NCBI RefSeq assembly: GCF_014489535.1 | Contig: NZ_CP060783.1 | Span: 1,798,001 to 1,862,000 of the forward strand | Origin: Diaphorobacter aerolatus | Lineage (GTDB): Bacteria; Pseudomonadota; Gammaproteobacteria; Burkholderiales; Burkholderiaceae_C | Length of the DNA: 64,000 nucleotides | Direction: 5' to 3' | Shown here: piece after piece, positions 1-9,922 of the stretch | How positions within the stretch are numbered: the first letter of the stretch is position 1 | How the letters are laid out: every line of letters starts with the position of its first letter | Position numbers and translations under genes: made by a program | Notes under the pieces: generated by a model | Databases searched by the model: none | Told to the model about the DNA's origin: nothing | The model's input: only the letters and a program-made list of their open reading frames with translations

Positions 1-762
1 GATGGAATCTGACGGGCTCTGCTGGAACGCGTTCGCCTCGGGACGCACGAAATCCGCATCACGCTGGGCATTGGTCATGGACTGCTCGCACGCGGCCAGG
101 ATGTCCGGGCGGAACTGCTTCATGGCCTTCAGCCAGACACTTGAGCGTACGACGAACAGGCCGCTGTTCCAAAGGTAGTTGCCGGCTGCCAGATAGGCTT
201 TCGCATGGTCCAGATCGGGCTTTTCGACAAAGCTCTGAACCTCAAAGGTTCCGTTGTCTTCATCCGTGCCGTGCTGAATATAGCCATAGCCGGTTTCCGG
301 GCGGTCGGCGACGATGCCGAAAGTGACCAAGTGGCCAGCGCTCGCTACGCGGAACGCGCTTTGCACGGCACTGTGGAATGCAGGCTTGTCCGCGATCACG
401 TGGTCTGCAGGCATGGCCAGCATCACGGGATCCTGGCCGTCGGCTTGAGCCTGTAAGGCTGCGATGGTTAGAGCCGGAGCCGTATTGCGACCGCTGGGCT
501 CAAGCAAAATGCGTGCGTTGTCGATGTTCGATTGCTGCAACTGGGTGGCGACGAGAAACCGATGCTCGAAGTTGCACACCAGCAAGGGCGCCGCCAGTTC
601 CACCTCGGAGGAGATGCCAACGAGCCGCGTTGCGGTGTCCTGCAGCATGCTCGCCGTGCCAGCAAGCGCATGAAATTGTTTGGGATAGGTTTCGCGCGAC
701 AACGGCCACAGACGCGTGCCCGAACCGCCGCAGAGAATGACGGGAAGTAACTGATCAGTCAT
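1..762 (-). CDS. manC: Mannose-1-phosphate guanylyltransferase, N-terminal 254 residues (runs off the left edge)
   Basis: The enzyme makes GDP-mannose from mannose-1-phosphate and GTP for exopolysaccharide synthesis in the cytoplasm. Reading leftwards from the ATG at 762, the frame stays open to base 1. It begins MTDQLLPVILCGGSGTRLWP, which contains the nucleotidyltransferase signature GGSGTRLWPLSRxxYPKQF. Further on it shows PSGRNT, the substrate-site FVEKPD, and NYLWNSGLF, all typical of the GMP/ManC family. Full-length ManC proteins are about 470 residues, often with an isomerase domain that would lie outside the window. The start overlaps the end of the upstream DUF2304 gene by 8 bp, so the two are one operon. 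I cannot tell whether the protein is mono- or bifunctional. Confidence 0.93.
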   Translation of the reverse strand, partial: MTDQLLPVILCGGSGTRLWPLSRETYPKQFHALAGTASMLQDTATRLVGISSEVELAAPLLVCNFEHRFLVATQLQQSNIDNARILLEPSGRNTAPALTIAALQAQADGQDPVMLAMPADHVIADKPAFHSAVQSAFRVASAGHLVTFGIVADRPETGYGYIQHGTDEDNGTFEVQSFVEKPDLDHAKAYLAAGNYLWNSGLFVVRSSVWLKAMKQFRPDILAACEQSMTNAQRDADFVRPEANAFQQSPSDSI

Positions 763-1138
763 GGTAGGAGAAGGTTGCCGCAGTTGCCGTGGGAGAACGC
801 GGAAGGCTTTCCATGTCCGCTTCCAACATGGCAAGGCGTTGATTCAGTCGGCGCACATCGCGCTCTATGCGGGTGTTCACCATGTCTGCGTGCAGCGCCT
901 TGACGAACAGGACAATGCATGCGAAGAGCAAAAGCAGCGCTGGCGGGTACGAGATCCCTACCGAGTAAGCGATGCGATCCACCAGACCCGGCCAGGCACC
1001 CAATAGCGCTGCCACTGCTGCCACGGCCACCCAGAAGAGGCCGTGCATCAGATAGAGATGATCGCGGCGAATCAGATACAAGATCAGAATCGCCAACCCC
1101 ACGCCGAGAAGCATGGTGGTGGTTTGCAAGGACGCCAT
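755..1138 (-). CDS. DUF2304-family membrane protein
   Basis: A small integral membrane protein of about 127 residues. It has three predicted transmembrane segments (a leader of hydrophobic residues after MASLQTTT, then FWVAVAAVAALLGAWPGLV, then PALLLLFACIVLFVKAL) followed by a charged, coiled-coil-like tail rich in Arg, Leu and Glu. This layout matches the DUF2304 family, which is usually found next to glycosyltransferases in polysaccharide clusters; its biochemical role is not known. The gene lies immediately before manC and overlaps its start, which supports a role in the same exopolysaccharide operon. I chose the ATG at 1138; a TTG at 1183 would add 15 residues (MVVRTAALLLKSQAD) before the hydrophobic part. 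Confidence 0.75.
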   Translation of the reverse strand: MASLQTTTMLLGVGLAILILYLIRRDHLYLMHGLFWVAVAAVAALLGAWPGLVDRIAYSVGISYPPALLLLFACIVLFVKALHADMVNTRIERDVRRLNQRLAMLEADMESLPRSPTATAATFSYHD

Positions 1139-1620
1139 ATCAGCCTGTGATTTCAGCAGGAGCGCGGCAGTGCGTACGACCAACAGACGGTCGTTCCGTT
1201 GCCATGCGCTCGAAATTCAACTGCGACACGGCCGACGCCACGTTTCCCACTTACCCTATTGGAACCGATTCCTTATCGGGGCAAAGCCGTCAATTGTAGG
1301 CGGAACGCCGAGCAGGCGAATCCCTTTGTGATTCAATAGCTTATACCTATTGAATGCTGTGATTTTCTGCGTTTTTCTTGATTTGTGTAAAACTTCGGTG
1401 ACGCGCGCCAGAATTAACTTCCAGAGGCACGTCAGCACAGGGCATTCATGCAAGCCCGGAGATGGATTTCAACTAATTACGTTTTTAACCAAAACATACC
1501 ATAGCTATTTATATGGGTAAAAAGGTATGTCTCGACCGTAGTGAATAGCGTTTGTCAGGACTTCATGGTGCTTTGGCTTTCTTCGGACGAACGGCCAGTC
1601 GTTGGAAGCCCGAGAAAACC
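1139..1620. other. AT-rich intergenic region upstream of the exopolysaccharide operon
   Basis: No convincing gene. The part from about 1320 to 1560 is clearly more AT-rich than the flanking genes. It holds a perfect 9-bp inverted repeat (1331-1355) and a second, wider inverted repeat, ACATACC at 1494-1500 and GGTATGT at 1524-1530. It must contain the promoter of the leftward operon, since sbcC on the other side reads towards it. I could not pick a convincing -35/-10 pair. Confidence 0.6.
1331..1355. promoter_or_regulatory. Perfect 9-bp inverted repeat, candidate operator
   Basis: ATTCAATAG at 1331-1339 and CTATTGAAT at 1347-1355 are exact reverse complements around a 7-base spacer. It lies about 190 bp upstream of the DUF2304/manC operon start. 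There is no run of T after it on either strand that would make it a good terminator, so a protein binding site is more likely. The regulator is unknown. Confidence 0.45.
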
Positions 1621-4600
1621 TCAAGCGCAAATGCTCAACCGCGAGTGCCCCACTCCACCGCCTTTGTCTACGCGGATCTGGGTGGCGATGCGGTCTTTGA
1701 GTCCTTCGACGTGGCTGATGATGCCGACCATTTTTCCCGATGCGTTCAAGGTGTCGAGCGCGTCGAGCGCGACGTCGAGGGTTTCGGCGTCCAGCGTGCC
1801 GAAGCCTTCGTCCAGAAACAGGGAATCGATTGACGTCTTGTGACTGACCAGATCAGAGAGCGCCAGCGCGAGAGCAAGGCTGACCAGAAAGCTCTCGCCG
1901 CCGAGAGCGTGCGCGTGTCGCGTGTCGCGTCGGCTTGCCATTGGTCGACGATTTCGAGTTCCAGTTCGCCCGATGATTTGCGACGCAGCACATAGCGGCC
2001 ATGCAGTCGTTCGAGCTGGCGATTGGCAAGCTGGAGCAAGTGGTCCAGCGTCAGCCCTTGCGCGAATTTGCGGAATTTGTCGCCCTTGGACGAGCCGACC
2101 AAGGCATCCAGATGCTGCCAGATGTCGGATTCGCTGGCCTGCCTGGTGATCTGCGCGAGCAGTTGTTGCTGACTGGCTCGCAAGGCGGCGTCGCGTTCGA
2201 GCGTCGCGAGTTTGCCGCCCAGTTGCTGGTTGAGCTGCGTTGATTCGGCTTCGAGTCGCTCGATGCCTTGCTCCAGTTCGGCGCGACTGGCCTCGCTCGC
2301 GTTGCGTGATCGCAGTTCGCTGAGTCGGGTCTGCTGGCTCCGCAGCAACTCGCTGGCGATCTGGCGCTCCTGCTCGCGCTGCTGTTTGCGAAGCTGCATC
2401 TGGTCGCGCTCTGCGGGCGTCAGGAGCGCATGCAGAAACGCGTCCTCGCTCGCAAACGGGCTGCCCTCCAGAGCGCTCTGCCAGCGTTGTACGGCTGTGC
2501 CCTGTGCCTCTCGGTGATGTGCCAGTGTTTCCCGCAGCACGCGCAAGCTGCCTGCGAGCGCATCCACAGTGCGATTGATGGCCGCAACGCGCGAGCCGCA
2601 GTCACTCAGTGCACGTAATGCATCTACACCGTCCAATGGCTCCATCACCTCGTCGCTGGCGAATGCCGCAGCGCGCTCGCGCCATTGCGCAAGCTGCGCG
2701 TCGGTGTGCTCACACGCGGCACGCTGGCGTTCGAGTTCCATGCCGATGGCCTGCATGCGTTCCTGCGTTTGTTGCCAGACACTGCGGTCGTCTTCGCGCG
2801 CTCGCAGCCAGTCCTGGGCGTTGGCCGGCAGGGCCGGGAGTTCCGCAAATCCGGCGCGATGCAGGACTTCAAGCAGCCGCGCCTGCTGCGCGTCCAGGTT
2901 CACGCGCTGCTGCGTGAGCAAGGCTTGCGTGTCCTGCTGTTTCTGCGCAAGCGATTCGACCTGCTGCTGAATGCGCAAAGCGTCTTCGCTGGCCGAGTGC
3001 AGGGCATGGAACAGCTCCGCCTGGCGCTTGCTCGCCGCTTGCATTTGCTGATCCAGCGCTTCCGCGGATTGCAGTTGTTCGTTCAGCTCAGCCGCATGTT
3101 GTCGGGACGACGCCAGCGTCTGTGACAGGCGGTCGGCCAGTTCCCAATCCTTGGCTTGCAATGAGTCGCCGTGCTGCGACTGGGCCAACCGCGCGCGCAA
3201 TTCATCCCACGCGATTTGATTCGTCCGCCCCTCCTCGACGAGCTGCTGCTCGCGGGCTTGCAAGTGCTGCATCTGGGTTTGCGCCGCCACGAGCGCCGAC
3301 TCGCCTTGGCGCAAAGTCTTCTCGCCTTGCTGCTGGGCCAGCGTCAAACGATCCAGTTCGGCGCGCGTGGCCGAACTGTCCAGCCGCGTGTAGCGCTCGA
3401 TGGCGGGATGTTCCTTGGCACCACACAGTGGGCAGGCTTCGCCCGGTTGCAGGTTGGTGCGATGCTCGGAGAGACTGCGAATGACCTGCTCTTGCTCGAG
3501 CATGCGCTGCTTGTCGGCGACGCGTTCGTTCATGACTTGCTGCGCCGCCAGAAGCTCGATTTGCGAAGACTGCTGGGTCTGCGCCTTTTCCGCCGCCTGT
3601 ACGCGCTGATCGCGCACCTCGAAATACTGCGCCTTCATTGCGCGCTGCCGCCGCGCATTCTCGTCGAGCCGCTCGGTGAGGGCGAAATTCTTCTGCGCAA
3701 GCTGAGCCTGCTCACGCAGCGCAGACAACGTGTGAACGCCCGCCAATTGCTGCTGCTGGCGCTGAAGAAGCGCCTGCAATTGTCCCTCGCCCTCGGCATG
3801 CGCCTTGGCAACTTCTCCGCTTTTCGCGGACTGCTCAGACAGCCGGGTTCGGGCCTCGTTTAGCTTGCTGCTCGTCGCGGCGAGCGTTTCTTCGTTCGCG
3901 CGAATGTCCGCCTGTGCCTTGGCCTGCTGCGCGAACTGCTCGCGCCACACGCCCAGGTGCTCGGCCAATTGCGCATGGTGCGCGTGCTCGCCAGACCACA
4001 CACCCAGCGCTGCTTGTTCGCTTTCAAGGCGGTGCAATTGTTGGGTGGATTGCGCGTGCAGTTGTTGGGCCAGCGCCAACGCCAACGCATGCTCGCGCGT
4101 TTGCGCAGCACTTTGTTCGTCGAGTTCGCGCTGCCGAGCTGCCAACTGGCTCGCGGCGTTCTCTGTTGCCGCATGTGCCGATTGCATTGCGAGGTGAATC
4201 GGTTGCAGTGCATGCGCCGGTTCGCTCGCGGCCAGTTTTTCCAGTTCTGGCGCGGCGTGTGTTATCGCAGCTTCGGCCTGGTCAAGCCGCTGCTGCGCGC
4301 CCTGCAGATTCTTTTCACCGTCGGCCACGGCATTGCGCCACTGCAACTGTTCGCGCAATGCGCTCGTCTGTGCCGCGAGCCCCGACCGTTGCGTCTGGAT
4401 CGTGCTGACCTCGTTCTGGATCACGCTGCGTTGCTCGTCGGCGAGCAACTCCATGCCGTCGGCACGCGACTGCATGAGCTTGAGCTTTTCCCGTTCCTCG
4501 CGCGCACGTTCAAAGACTCTTTGCGAAATCTCGCCGTAGATTTCCGTGCCGGTCAGCTCTTCGAGCAATTCCGCGCGGTCGTTGGCGTTGGCGTTCAGAA

Positions 4601-5078
4601 AGGCAGCGAAGCCGCCCTGCGCAAGCAGCATGGAGCGCGTGAAGCGCGGAAAATCGAGGCGCGTGATCTCGGTGATCTGCTTGAGCTTCTCGCTCACATG
4701 GCGCGTGATGACCGTGCCGTCGCCCTTCGCCAGCTCGACCTGCGGCGACTGCAACGCGCCGTCCACGCGGTCGCGCGCGCGCCGCTGGCTCCACGATGCA
4801 CGGTAGACCTCGCCACGCACCTCGAATTCCAGATGCGCGCTGCATTCCGCAGTATGCCGCGTCATGATGTCGTTGACCGCCTTGGATTGCGTGCCAAGGC
4901 GGGGCGTCTCGTGATAAAGCGCGAGGCAGATCGCGTCCAGGAGAGTCGACTTGCCCGCGCCGGTGGGGCCGGTGATGGCAAACAGTCCGCTTTCCGAAAG
5001 CGGTGGCGCGGTGAAATCAATGCTCCATTCGCCCTTGAGCGAGTTGAGATTCTTGAGTTGCAGGCGGCGGATTTTCAT
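1621..5078 (-). CDS. sbcC: Exonuclease subunit SbcC (frameshifted in this sequence)
   Basis: The SMC-like ATPase subunit of the SbcCD (Mre11/Rad50-type) nuclease, which cleaves DNA hairpins and double-strand ends during repair. The N-terminal ABC half has the Walker A motif GPTGAGKST at residues 37-45. Long Gln/Glu/Ala-rich coiled coils follow, interrupted near residue 548 by the zinc hook CPLCG. The C-terminal half has the signature LSGGE and Walker B FLDEGFGTLD. One base is missing at about 1902: the signature reads LSAAR in the long frame, and adding one G restores LSGGESFLVSLALALALSDL and about 1152 residues in total. Start ATG at 5078 overlaps the sbcD stop by 4 bp, so the subunits are translationally coupled. 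Confidence 0.93.
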
Positions 5079-6341
5079 GCAACGCCCTCGTCCTGGCTCT
5101 CGCCATCCCTCACGGTGCGAACGACCTCCAGATAGCGCTGCGTGATCGCGCCGCGCAATCCGCCGTCCATGCCGGTCTCCAGGCTCAGCCGACGCTCGAA
5201 CACGTCGTGAGGGTCGAGTTCGTCAAGCGTCACGCCGCTGCTGTCGAAAAGCTGCGCCATGGCCGGTCCGCGTTCGCGACGGATGCGCAGCACTTCAAGC
5301 GGCAATCCATCGACCAGCTTCTGAATGCGCGCGGGCAGATCGGCCAGATAGTCGTCGGTGGTGACGGTGATCTCCAGCCAGACACTCTGCCCTTCGCCTG
5401 CCTGCTCGGCGATGCGCGGCAGCGCTTGCGTGATGTGACCCAGATCGCCGCGCAGGCTCGCCATCGGCTGAAAAATCGGCACCGGCAATTCGGTCACCGA
5501 GCGCAGGCCGGTGGCGTCGAGCTCCACAAGCAGCATCTGCTTTTGCTGGCCCATTCGTCGAAGCTCAGCGTGATCGGCGAGCCCGAATAGCGAATATGCT
5601 CCTGACCACCCACTTTCTGCGGCTTGTGGATGTGGCCAAGCGCGAGATAGTCCACGGGAGGAAATGCGGCCGTGGGGAACGCTTCCAGCGTGCCTACGTA
5701 GATCTCGCGCACGGACTCGCTGCTGCTCGCCCCACGGTCGTGAGATGGCCGGTGGCGATGATCGGCAGCCGTTCACCGGTCTGCTGCTCGATCCGGTCGC
5801 GCTCGGCACACGCGGCCTGATACACGTGGTCGTAGTACTGCCTGATGGCCTCGAGCAGTTGCTGCTGGCGATCCTGCGCACTCTGGCCGAATTCGGAGGT
5901 GACCACGTCGCGGGGCCGGATGAACGGGATTGCACACACGATGCAGCCGGGCTGAAGTGGGTCATGCTTTTCAGTGGCCCGGCGCGGCAACACGCGCACA
6001 TGCGACGCGGGCGCGCTCGCAGCGGGATACACATGGGTGGACAGGCGCGCCAGCAGCCCGCTGCTCTCGCGCAGCGTGGCGACCGAGTCGTGATTGCCGC
6101 CGAGCAGCAGCAGCGCCACGCCCGCCTCGTGCAGACGCACGACGAGGTCGCCGTACATCTCGCGCGCATAGCTGGGCGGCGTGCCGGTGTCGAACACGTC
6201 GCCGGCAATCAGCACGGCGTCCACGGCGTGAACCTGCACCTGCTCGAGCAGCCACGCAATCAGCGCCTGATGCTCTGCCTGCCGGGACTTGCCCATGAAG
6301 TTCTGGCCCAGATGCCAGTCGGAAGTATGAAGAATTCGCAT
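5075..6341 (-). CDS. sbcD: Exonuclease subunit SbcD (two frameshifts in this sequence)
   Basis: The Mre11-type metallophosphoesterase subunit of SbcCD. It starts at ATG 6341 ([17 protein letters not shown]). Phosphodiesterase motifs are in order: DWHLG near residue 8, GDVFDTG, GGNHDS, then ATGHLTTVG and LGHIHKPQ with the remaining metal-binding histidines. A SbcD C-terminal domain follows, and the gene ends in an ATGA overlap with sbcC. Two single-base deletions break the frame: at 5730-5733 (after TGHLTTVG) and at 5550-5552 (after TLSFDEW). Restoring one base at each gives a continuous protein of about 422 residues, normal for the family. I read these as sequencing errors, not a pseudogene. 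Confidence 0.92.
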
Positions 6342-6454
6342 TGCTCGTGAAATCGGCTCGCAACGTGTCCGAATCTGTCGACGGGAGGTTGATCTGCCGC
6401 CATTGTCTCGCGGCCCAAACATCCTTTTCTTCGCCCATCCGGAATGACCCATCT

Positions 6455-6483
6455 CTTGAAATTCCAGAGAATTGCCTTATTAT
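6455..6483 (+). promoter_or_regulatory. groESL promoter
   Basis: TTGAAA at 6456-6461 and TATTAT at 6478-6483 are separated by 16 bp, a good sigma-70 pair. The same stretch also reads CTTGAAA (6455-6461) followed about 13 bp later by CCTTATTA, which resembles a sigma-32 heat-shock promoter. The CIRCE operator begins at the last base of the -10, so a repressor there would block RNA polymerase. Confidence 0.65.
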
Positions 6484-6509
6484 TAGCACTCGATGCCCGC
6501 GAGTGCCAA
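6483..6509 (+). promoter_or_regulatory. CIRCE operator (HrcA binding site)
   Basis: TTAGCACTC, nine bases, then GAGTGCCAA. The CIRCE consensus is TTAGCACTC-N9-GAGTGCTAA, so 17 of 18 arm bases match. CIRCE is the binding site of the heat-shock repressor HrcA. It sits directly at the promoter, 110 bp before groES. hrcA itself is not in the window. Confidence 0.93.
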
Positions 6510-6619
6510 AAGGCACGCTCAGGCACCAAGTTGTAATGTGGACCCGGGACAATCCGGATCGGCGTTCTTCTTGCTCATCTTTCTCATCAATCCATTCAGT
6601 TGATACATCAGGAGTTGAT

Positions 6620-6909
6620 ATGAACCTGCGTCCCCTGCACGATCGCGTGATCGTCAAGCGCCTCGAAAACGAAACCAAGACAGCTTCGGGCATCGTGATC
6701 CCCGACAGCGCCGCCGAGAAGCCTGATCAAGGCGAAATCGTGGCCGTCGGCCCGGCAAGCGTGACGACAAGGGCGCTCTGATCGCCCTGAACGTGAAGGT
6801 CGGTGACCGTGTCCTGTTCGGCAAGTACTCGGGCCAGACCGTCAAGGTCGACGGCGACGAACTGCTGGTGATGAAGGAAGACGACCTGTTCGCGGTCGTA
6901 GAGAAGTAA
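6620..6909 (+). CDS. groES: Co-chaperonin GroES (frameshifted in this sequence)
   Basis: The seven-subunit lid of the GroEL chaperonin. It starts at ATG 6620, with the ribosome site AGGAG 6 bases upstream, as [18 protein letters not shown]. The mobile loop ([14 protein letters not shown]) and the C-terminal [20 protein letters not shown] are fully recognisable. One G is missing at about 6754: the frame runs into [11 protein letters not shown], while adding one base gives [30 protein letters not shown] and a standard 96-residue protein. GroES is essential, so this is almost certainly a sequencing error. It forms an operon with groEL 111 bp downstream, controlled by CIRCE. Confidence 0.96.
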
Positions 6910-7020
6910 TAGTTACAGGAAATAGCGACAGGGGTCCGCGCTGCGGGCCAAGCCCCTGCGCTTTTTCTTTCTCTCTTCATCGCATTTTTCAAGTATCCCA
7001 TTCTTCTTTAGGAGCCAAAA

Positions 7021-8666
7021 ATGGCAGCAAAAGACGTAGTTTTCGGCGGCGAAGCACGCGCCCGCATGGTTGAAGGCGTGAACATTCTCGCCAACGCAGT
7101 CAAGGTCACTCTGGGCCCAAGGGTCGCAACGTGGTTCTCGAGCGTTCGTTCGGCGCTCCTACCGTGACCAAGGACGGTGTGTCCGTGGCCAAGGAAATCG
7201 AACTCAAGGACAAGCTGCAGAACATGGGCGCGCAGCTCGTGAAGGAAGTGGCCTCCAAGACCAACGACATCGCCGGTGACGGCACCACGACCGCTACCGT
7301 GCTGGCCCAGGCCATCGTGCGCGAAGGCTCCAAGTACGTGGCCGCCGGTCTGAACCCGATGGATCTGAAGCGCGGCATCGACAAGGCTGTTGCAGCCCTG
7401 GTCGAGCAGCTCAAGAGCCAATCCAAGGCCACGACGACTTCCAAGGAAATCGCTCAAGTGGGTTCCATCTCGGCCAACTCCGATGAGTCCGTGGGCAAGA
7501 TCATTGCCGACGCGATGGACAAGGTCGGCAAGGAAGGCGTGATCACCGTGGAAGACGGCAAGAGCCTGGACAACGAACTCGACGTCGTTGAAGGCATGCA
7601 GTTCGACCGTGGCTACCTGTCGCCCTACTTCATCAACAATCCCGAAAAGCAGGCCGCGATTCTGGACAACCCGTTCGTGCTGCTGTTCGACAAAAAGATC
7701 AGCAACATCCGTGACCTGCTGCCTACGCTCGAGCAAGTGGCAAAGGCTGGCCGTCCGCTGCTGATCATCGCTGAAGAAGTCGAAGGCGAAGCGCTGGCGA
7801 CTCTGGTGGTCAACACCATCCGTGGCATCCTGAAGGTCGTGGCCGTCAAGGCTCCCGGCTTCGGCGACCGTCGCAAGGCCATGCTGGAAGACATCGCCAT
7901 CCTCACGGGCGGCAAGGTCATCGCCGAAGAAGTCGGCATGTCGCTCGAAAAGGTCACGCTGGCCGATCTGGGCCAGGCCAAGACCATCGAAGTGGGCAAG
8001 GAAAACACCATCATCATCGACGGCGCTGGCGCTGGCGCTGACATCGAAGCCCGCGTGAAGCAGATCCGCGTGCAGATCGAGGAAGCGACTTCCGACTACG
8101 ACCGTGAAAAGCTGCAAGAGCGCGTGGCCAAGCTGGCCGGCGGCGTGGCAGTGATCAAGGTGGGCGCTGCCACCGAAGTCGAAATGAAGGAAAAGAAGGC
8201 CCGCGTGGAAGACGCGCTGCACGCTACCCGCGCTGCCGTCGAAGAAGGCATCGTGGCCGGTGGCGGTGTTGCGTTCCTGCGCGCCAAGCAATCCATTGGT
8301 GACCTCAAGGGCGACAACCCCGAGCAAGACGCCGGTATCAAGCTGGTGCTCAAGGCCATCGAATCGCCACTGCGCGAAATCGTTGCCAATGCCGGTGGCG
8401 AGCCTTCCGTCGTGGTGAACACCGTGCTGAATGGCAAGGGCAACTACGGCTACAACGCCGCCAACGACACCTACGGCGACATGCTCGAAATGGGTATCCT
8501 GGATCCAACCAAGGTGACGCGCACTGCCCTGCAGAACGCCGCTTCCGTGGCCTCGCTGCTGCTGACGACCGAAGCCATGGTGGCTGAGGCTCCGAAGGAT
8601 GATGCGGCCGGCGGCGGCATGCCAGACATGGGTGGCATGGGCGGTATGGGCGGCATGGGCATGTAA
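7021..8666 (+). CDS. groEL: Chaperonin GroEL (frameshifted near the start in this sequence)
   Basis: The 60-kDa chaperonin that folds proteins in an ATP-driven double ring. ATG 7021 follows the ribosome site AGGAG and opens [20 protein letters not shown]. One C is missing in the CCC at 7116-7118: correcting it gives [18 protein letters not shown] and joins the two frames into 548 residues, the usual length. The ATP-binding [10 protein letters not shown] motif, the apical domain and the C-terminal tail [15 protein letters not shown] are all intact. It is the second gene of the CIRCE-controlled operon and is followed by a strong terminator. The tail and sequence fit Burkholderiales. Confidence 0.97.
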
Positions 8667-8728
8667 TGCCCCGGCAGCCGGCGATTGGTGGGTAGAGGCT
8701 CCAGTCGCCCACAAGATTTGTTCTTGTA

Positions 8729-8762
8729 AAAACCCCGCAGGTTTTTGGACCTGCGGGGTTTT
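8729..8762 (+). terminator. Intrinsic terminator of groESL
   Basis: AAAACCCCGCAGGT (8729-8742) and ACCTGCGGGGTTTT (8749-8762) form a perfect 14-bp stem with a 6-base loop, followed by GTTTTT. It lies 62 bp after the groEL stop. The A/T ends make it usable on the minus strand too, although the facing gene ends at 8836. Confidence 0.93.
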
Positions 8763-8835
8763 GTTTTTGCTTTCTTACGAAGCCTTGCAGGCACGCTCCG
8801 GCTCTCGGATGCGGTGAGCCGCGCCCTTCTCTTTT

Positions 8836-9753
8836 TCAGTTCGCGTAGGCTTCGAGGGGCTTGTCGTTGGGGTCTTGCATCAGCTTTTTCAACGTGTCGC
8901 TCATCGGCAGGTTGAGCGGCTTGTTGGCGGGCGGGATGGGTTGCATGAACCACTTGTCGTAGACCTTGGCGACCTCGCCGGATTTCATCATGTCGATGAG
9001 TGCGCCATCGACCGCGCGCTTGAATGTCGGGTCGTCCTTGCGGAACAGCAGCGCAATGGGCTCGGAGCCCAGCACTTCGCCGACGATCTTGTAGCCGTCG
9101 GGGTTCTTGCTGCTGGCGATGACGCCCGCGAGCAGGTTGTCGTCGAGCACGAAGGCGTCGGCGCGGCCCGATTCGAGCATCAGGAAACTTTCGAAGTGAT
9201 CCTTGCCGAGCGAGGTGGGCAGGTTGACGTTGTTTTCCTTGCCGAACTTGCGCAGCAGTTGCACGGCGGTGGTGCCGGCCGATGCGGCGATGTTCTTGTT
9301 GTCGAGCTGCTTGAGCGAGGTGATGCCCGAATCGGCACGCACCGCCATGCGCACCTGGCTCACGTAGGTGGTGACGGCAAATGAAACCTGACGCTGGCGC
9401 GCGAGGTTGTTGGTGGTGGGGCCGCAGCCCATGTCGACCGTGCCATTTTCAACCAGCGGCATGGTGTTCTGCGCCGTGAGCGCCATGTATTCGATCTTCG
9501 CCTTCGGGGCAATGCGCGCCACCACCTTCTCACACAGCTCGACGTGGTAGCCCGCGTATTTGCGATCTGCGCCAATCGCATAGGCCATCGGGGCCGAGCT
9601 TTCGCGCACGCCGAGCACGATCTTTCCGCTGCTCTGGATCTTGTCGAAGGTGCTTCCGCCTTGTGCCTGAGGCGCGGCGGGCGGCGTGGTCTGCGCGTGC
9701 GCGCCGGTGGCCAGCATGCCTGCCAGCGCGATGCTGGTCCAAACGAGCTTCAT
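8836..9753 (-). CDS. Amino-acid ABC transporter periplasmic binding protein, glutamate/aspartate type
   Basis: A 305-residue protein with a Sec signal peptide (MKLVWTSIALAGMLATGAHA, cut after AHA) and the family 3 solute-binding fold of GltI-type proteins. Visible are KIVLGVRESSAPMAYA, YAGYHVELCEKV, the MGCGPTTNN stretch in place of the usual ligand loop, and the second lobe DAFVLDDNLLAG. It would deliver glutamate or aspartate to an inner-membrane ABC permease. No permease or ATPase gene lies beside it (groEL on one side, pgi on the other), so it is an orphan here. ATG 9753 is preceded by AAGGAGACC, a good ribosome site. Confidence 0.85.
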   Translation of the reverse strand: MKLVWTSIALAGMLATGAHAQTTPPAAPQAQGGSTFDKIQSSGKIVLGVRESSAPMAYAIGADRKYAGYHVELCEKVVARIAPKAKIEYMALTAQNTMPLVENGTVDMGCGPTTNNLARQRQVSFAVTTYVSQVRMAVRADSGITSLKQLDNKNIAASAGTTAVQLLRKFGKENNVNLPTSLGKDHFESFLMLESGRADAFVLDDNLLAGVIASSKNPDGYKIVGEVLGSEPIALLFRKDDPTFKRAVDGALIDMMKSGEVAKVYDKWFMQPIPPANKPLNLPMSDTLKKLMQDPNDKPLEAYAN

Positions 9754-9922
9754 GAGGTCTCCTTGTTGTTGGTGTGAAGCGCAAGCCTTCTCGACCCCAT
9801 GGATCGTGATCGATCATCGGGGCGCGGGCTTGCGCCACCACTATCGTTCAGAAGCGCCTTGCAACCCAATAGAGGTTTGCACCAAGGAAGCGCATTTTCG
9901 TGGCCCGATGCAATCGCCGCGT

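Noticed and set aside
1256..1453. 65-codon minus-strand frame in the exopolysaccharide upstream region
   Set aside because: No ribosome site or domain, and it crosses the palindrome.
3957..5135. 392-codon open frame opposite sbcC
   Set aside because: Shadow of the coiled-coil gene; Leu/Arg-rich with no domain.
6620..8666. groES and groEL as pseudogenes
   Set aside because: The genes are essential and otherwise perfectly conserved; the same one-base loss recurs across the window.
7008..8714. 568-codon open frame antisense to groEL
   Set aside because: It mirrors groEL codon bias and encodes no recognisable domain, only His/Asp-rich low-complexity sequence.
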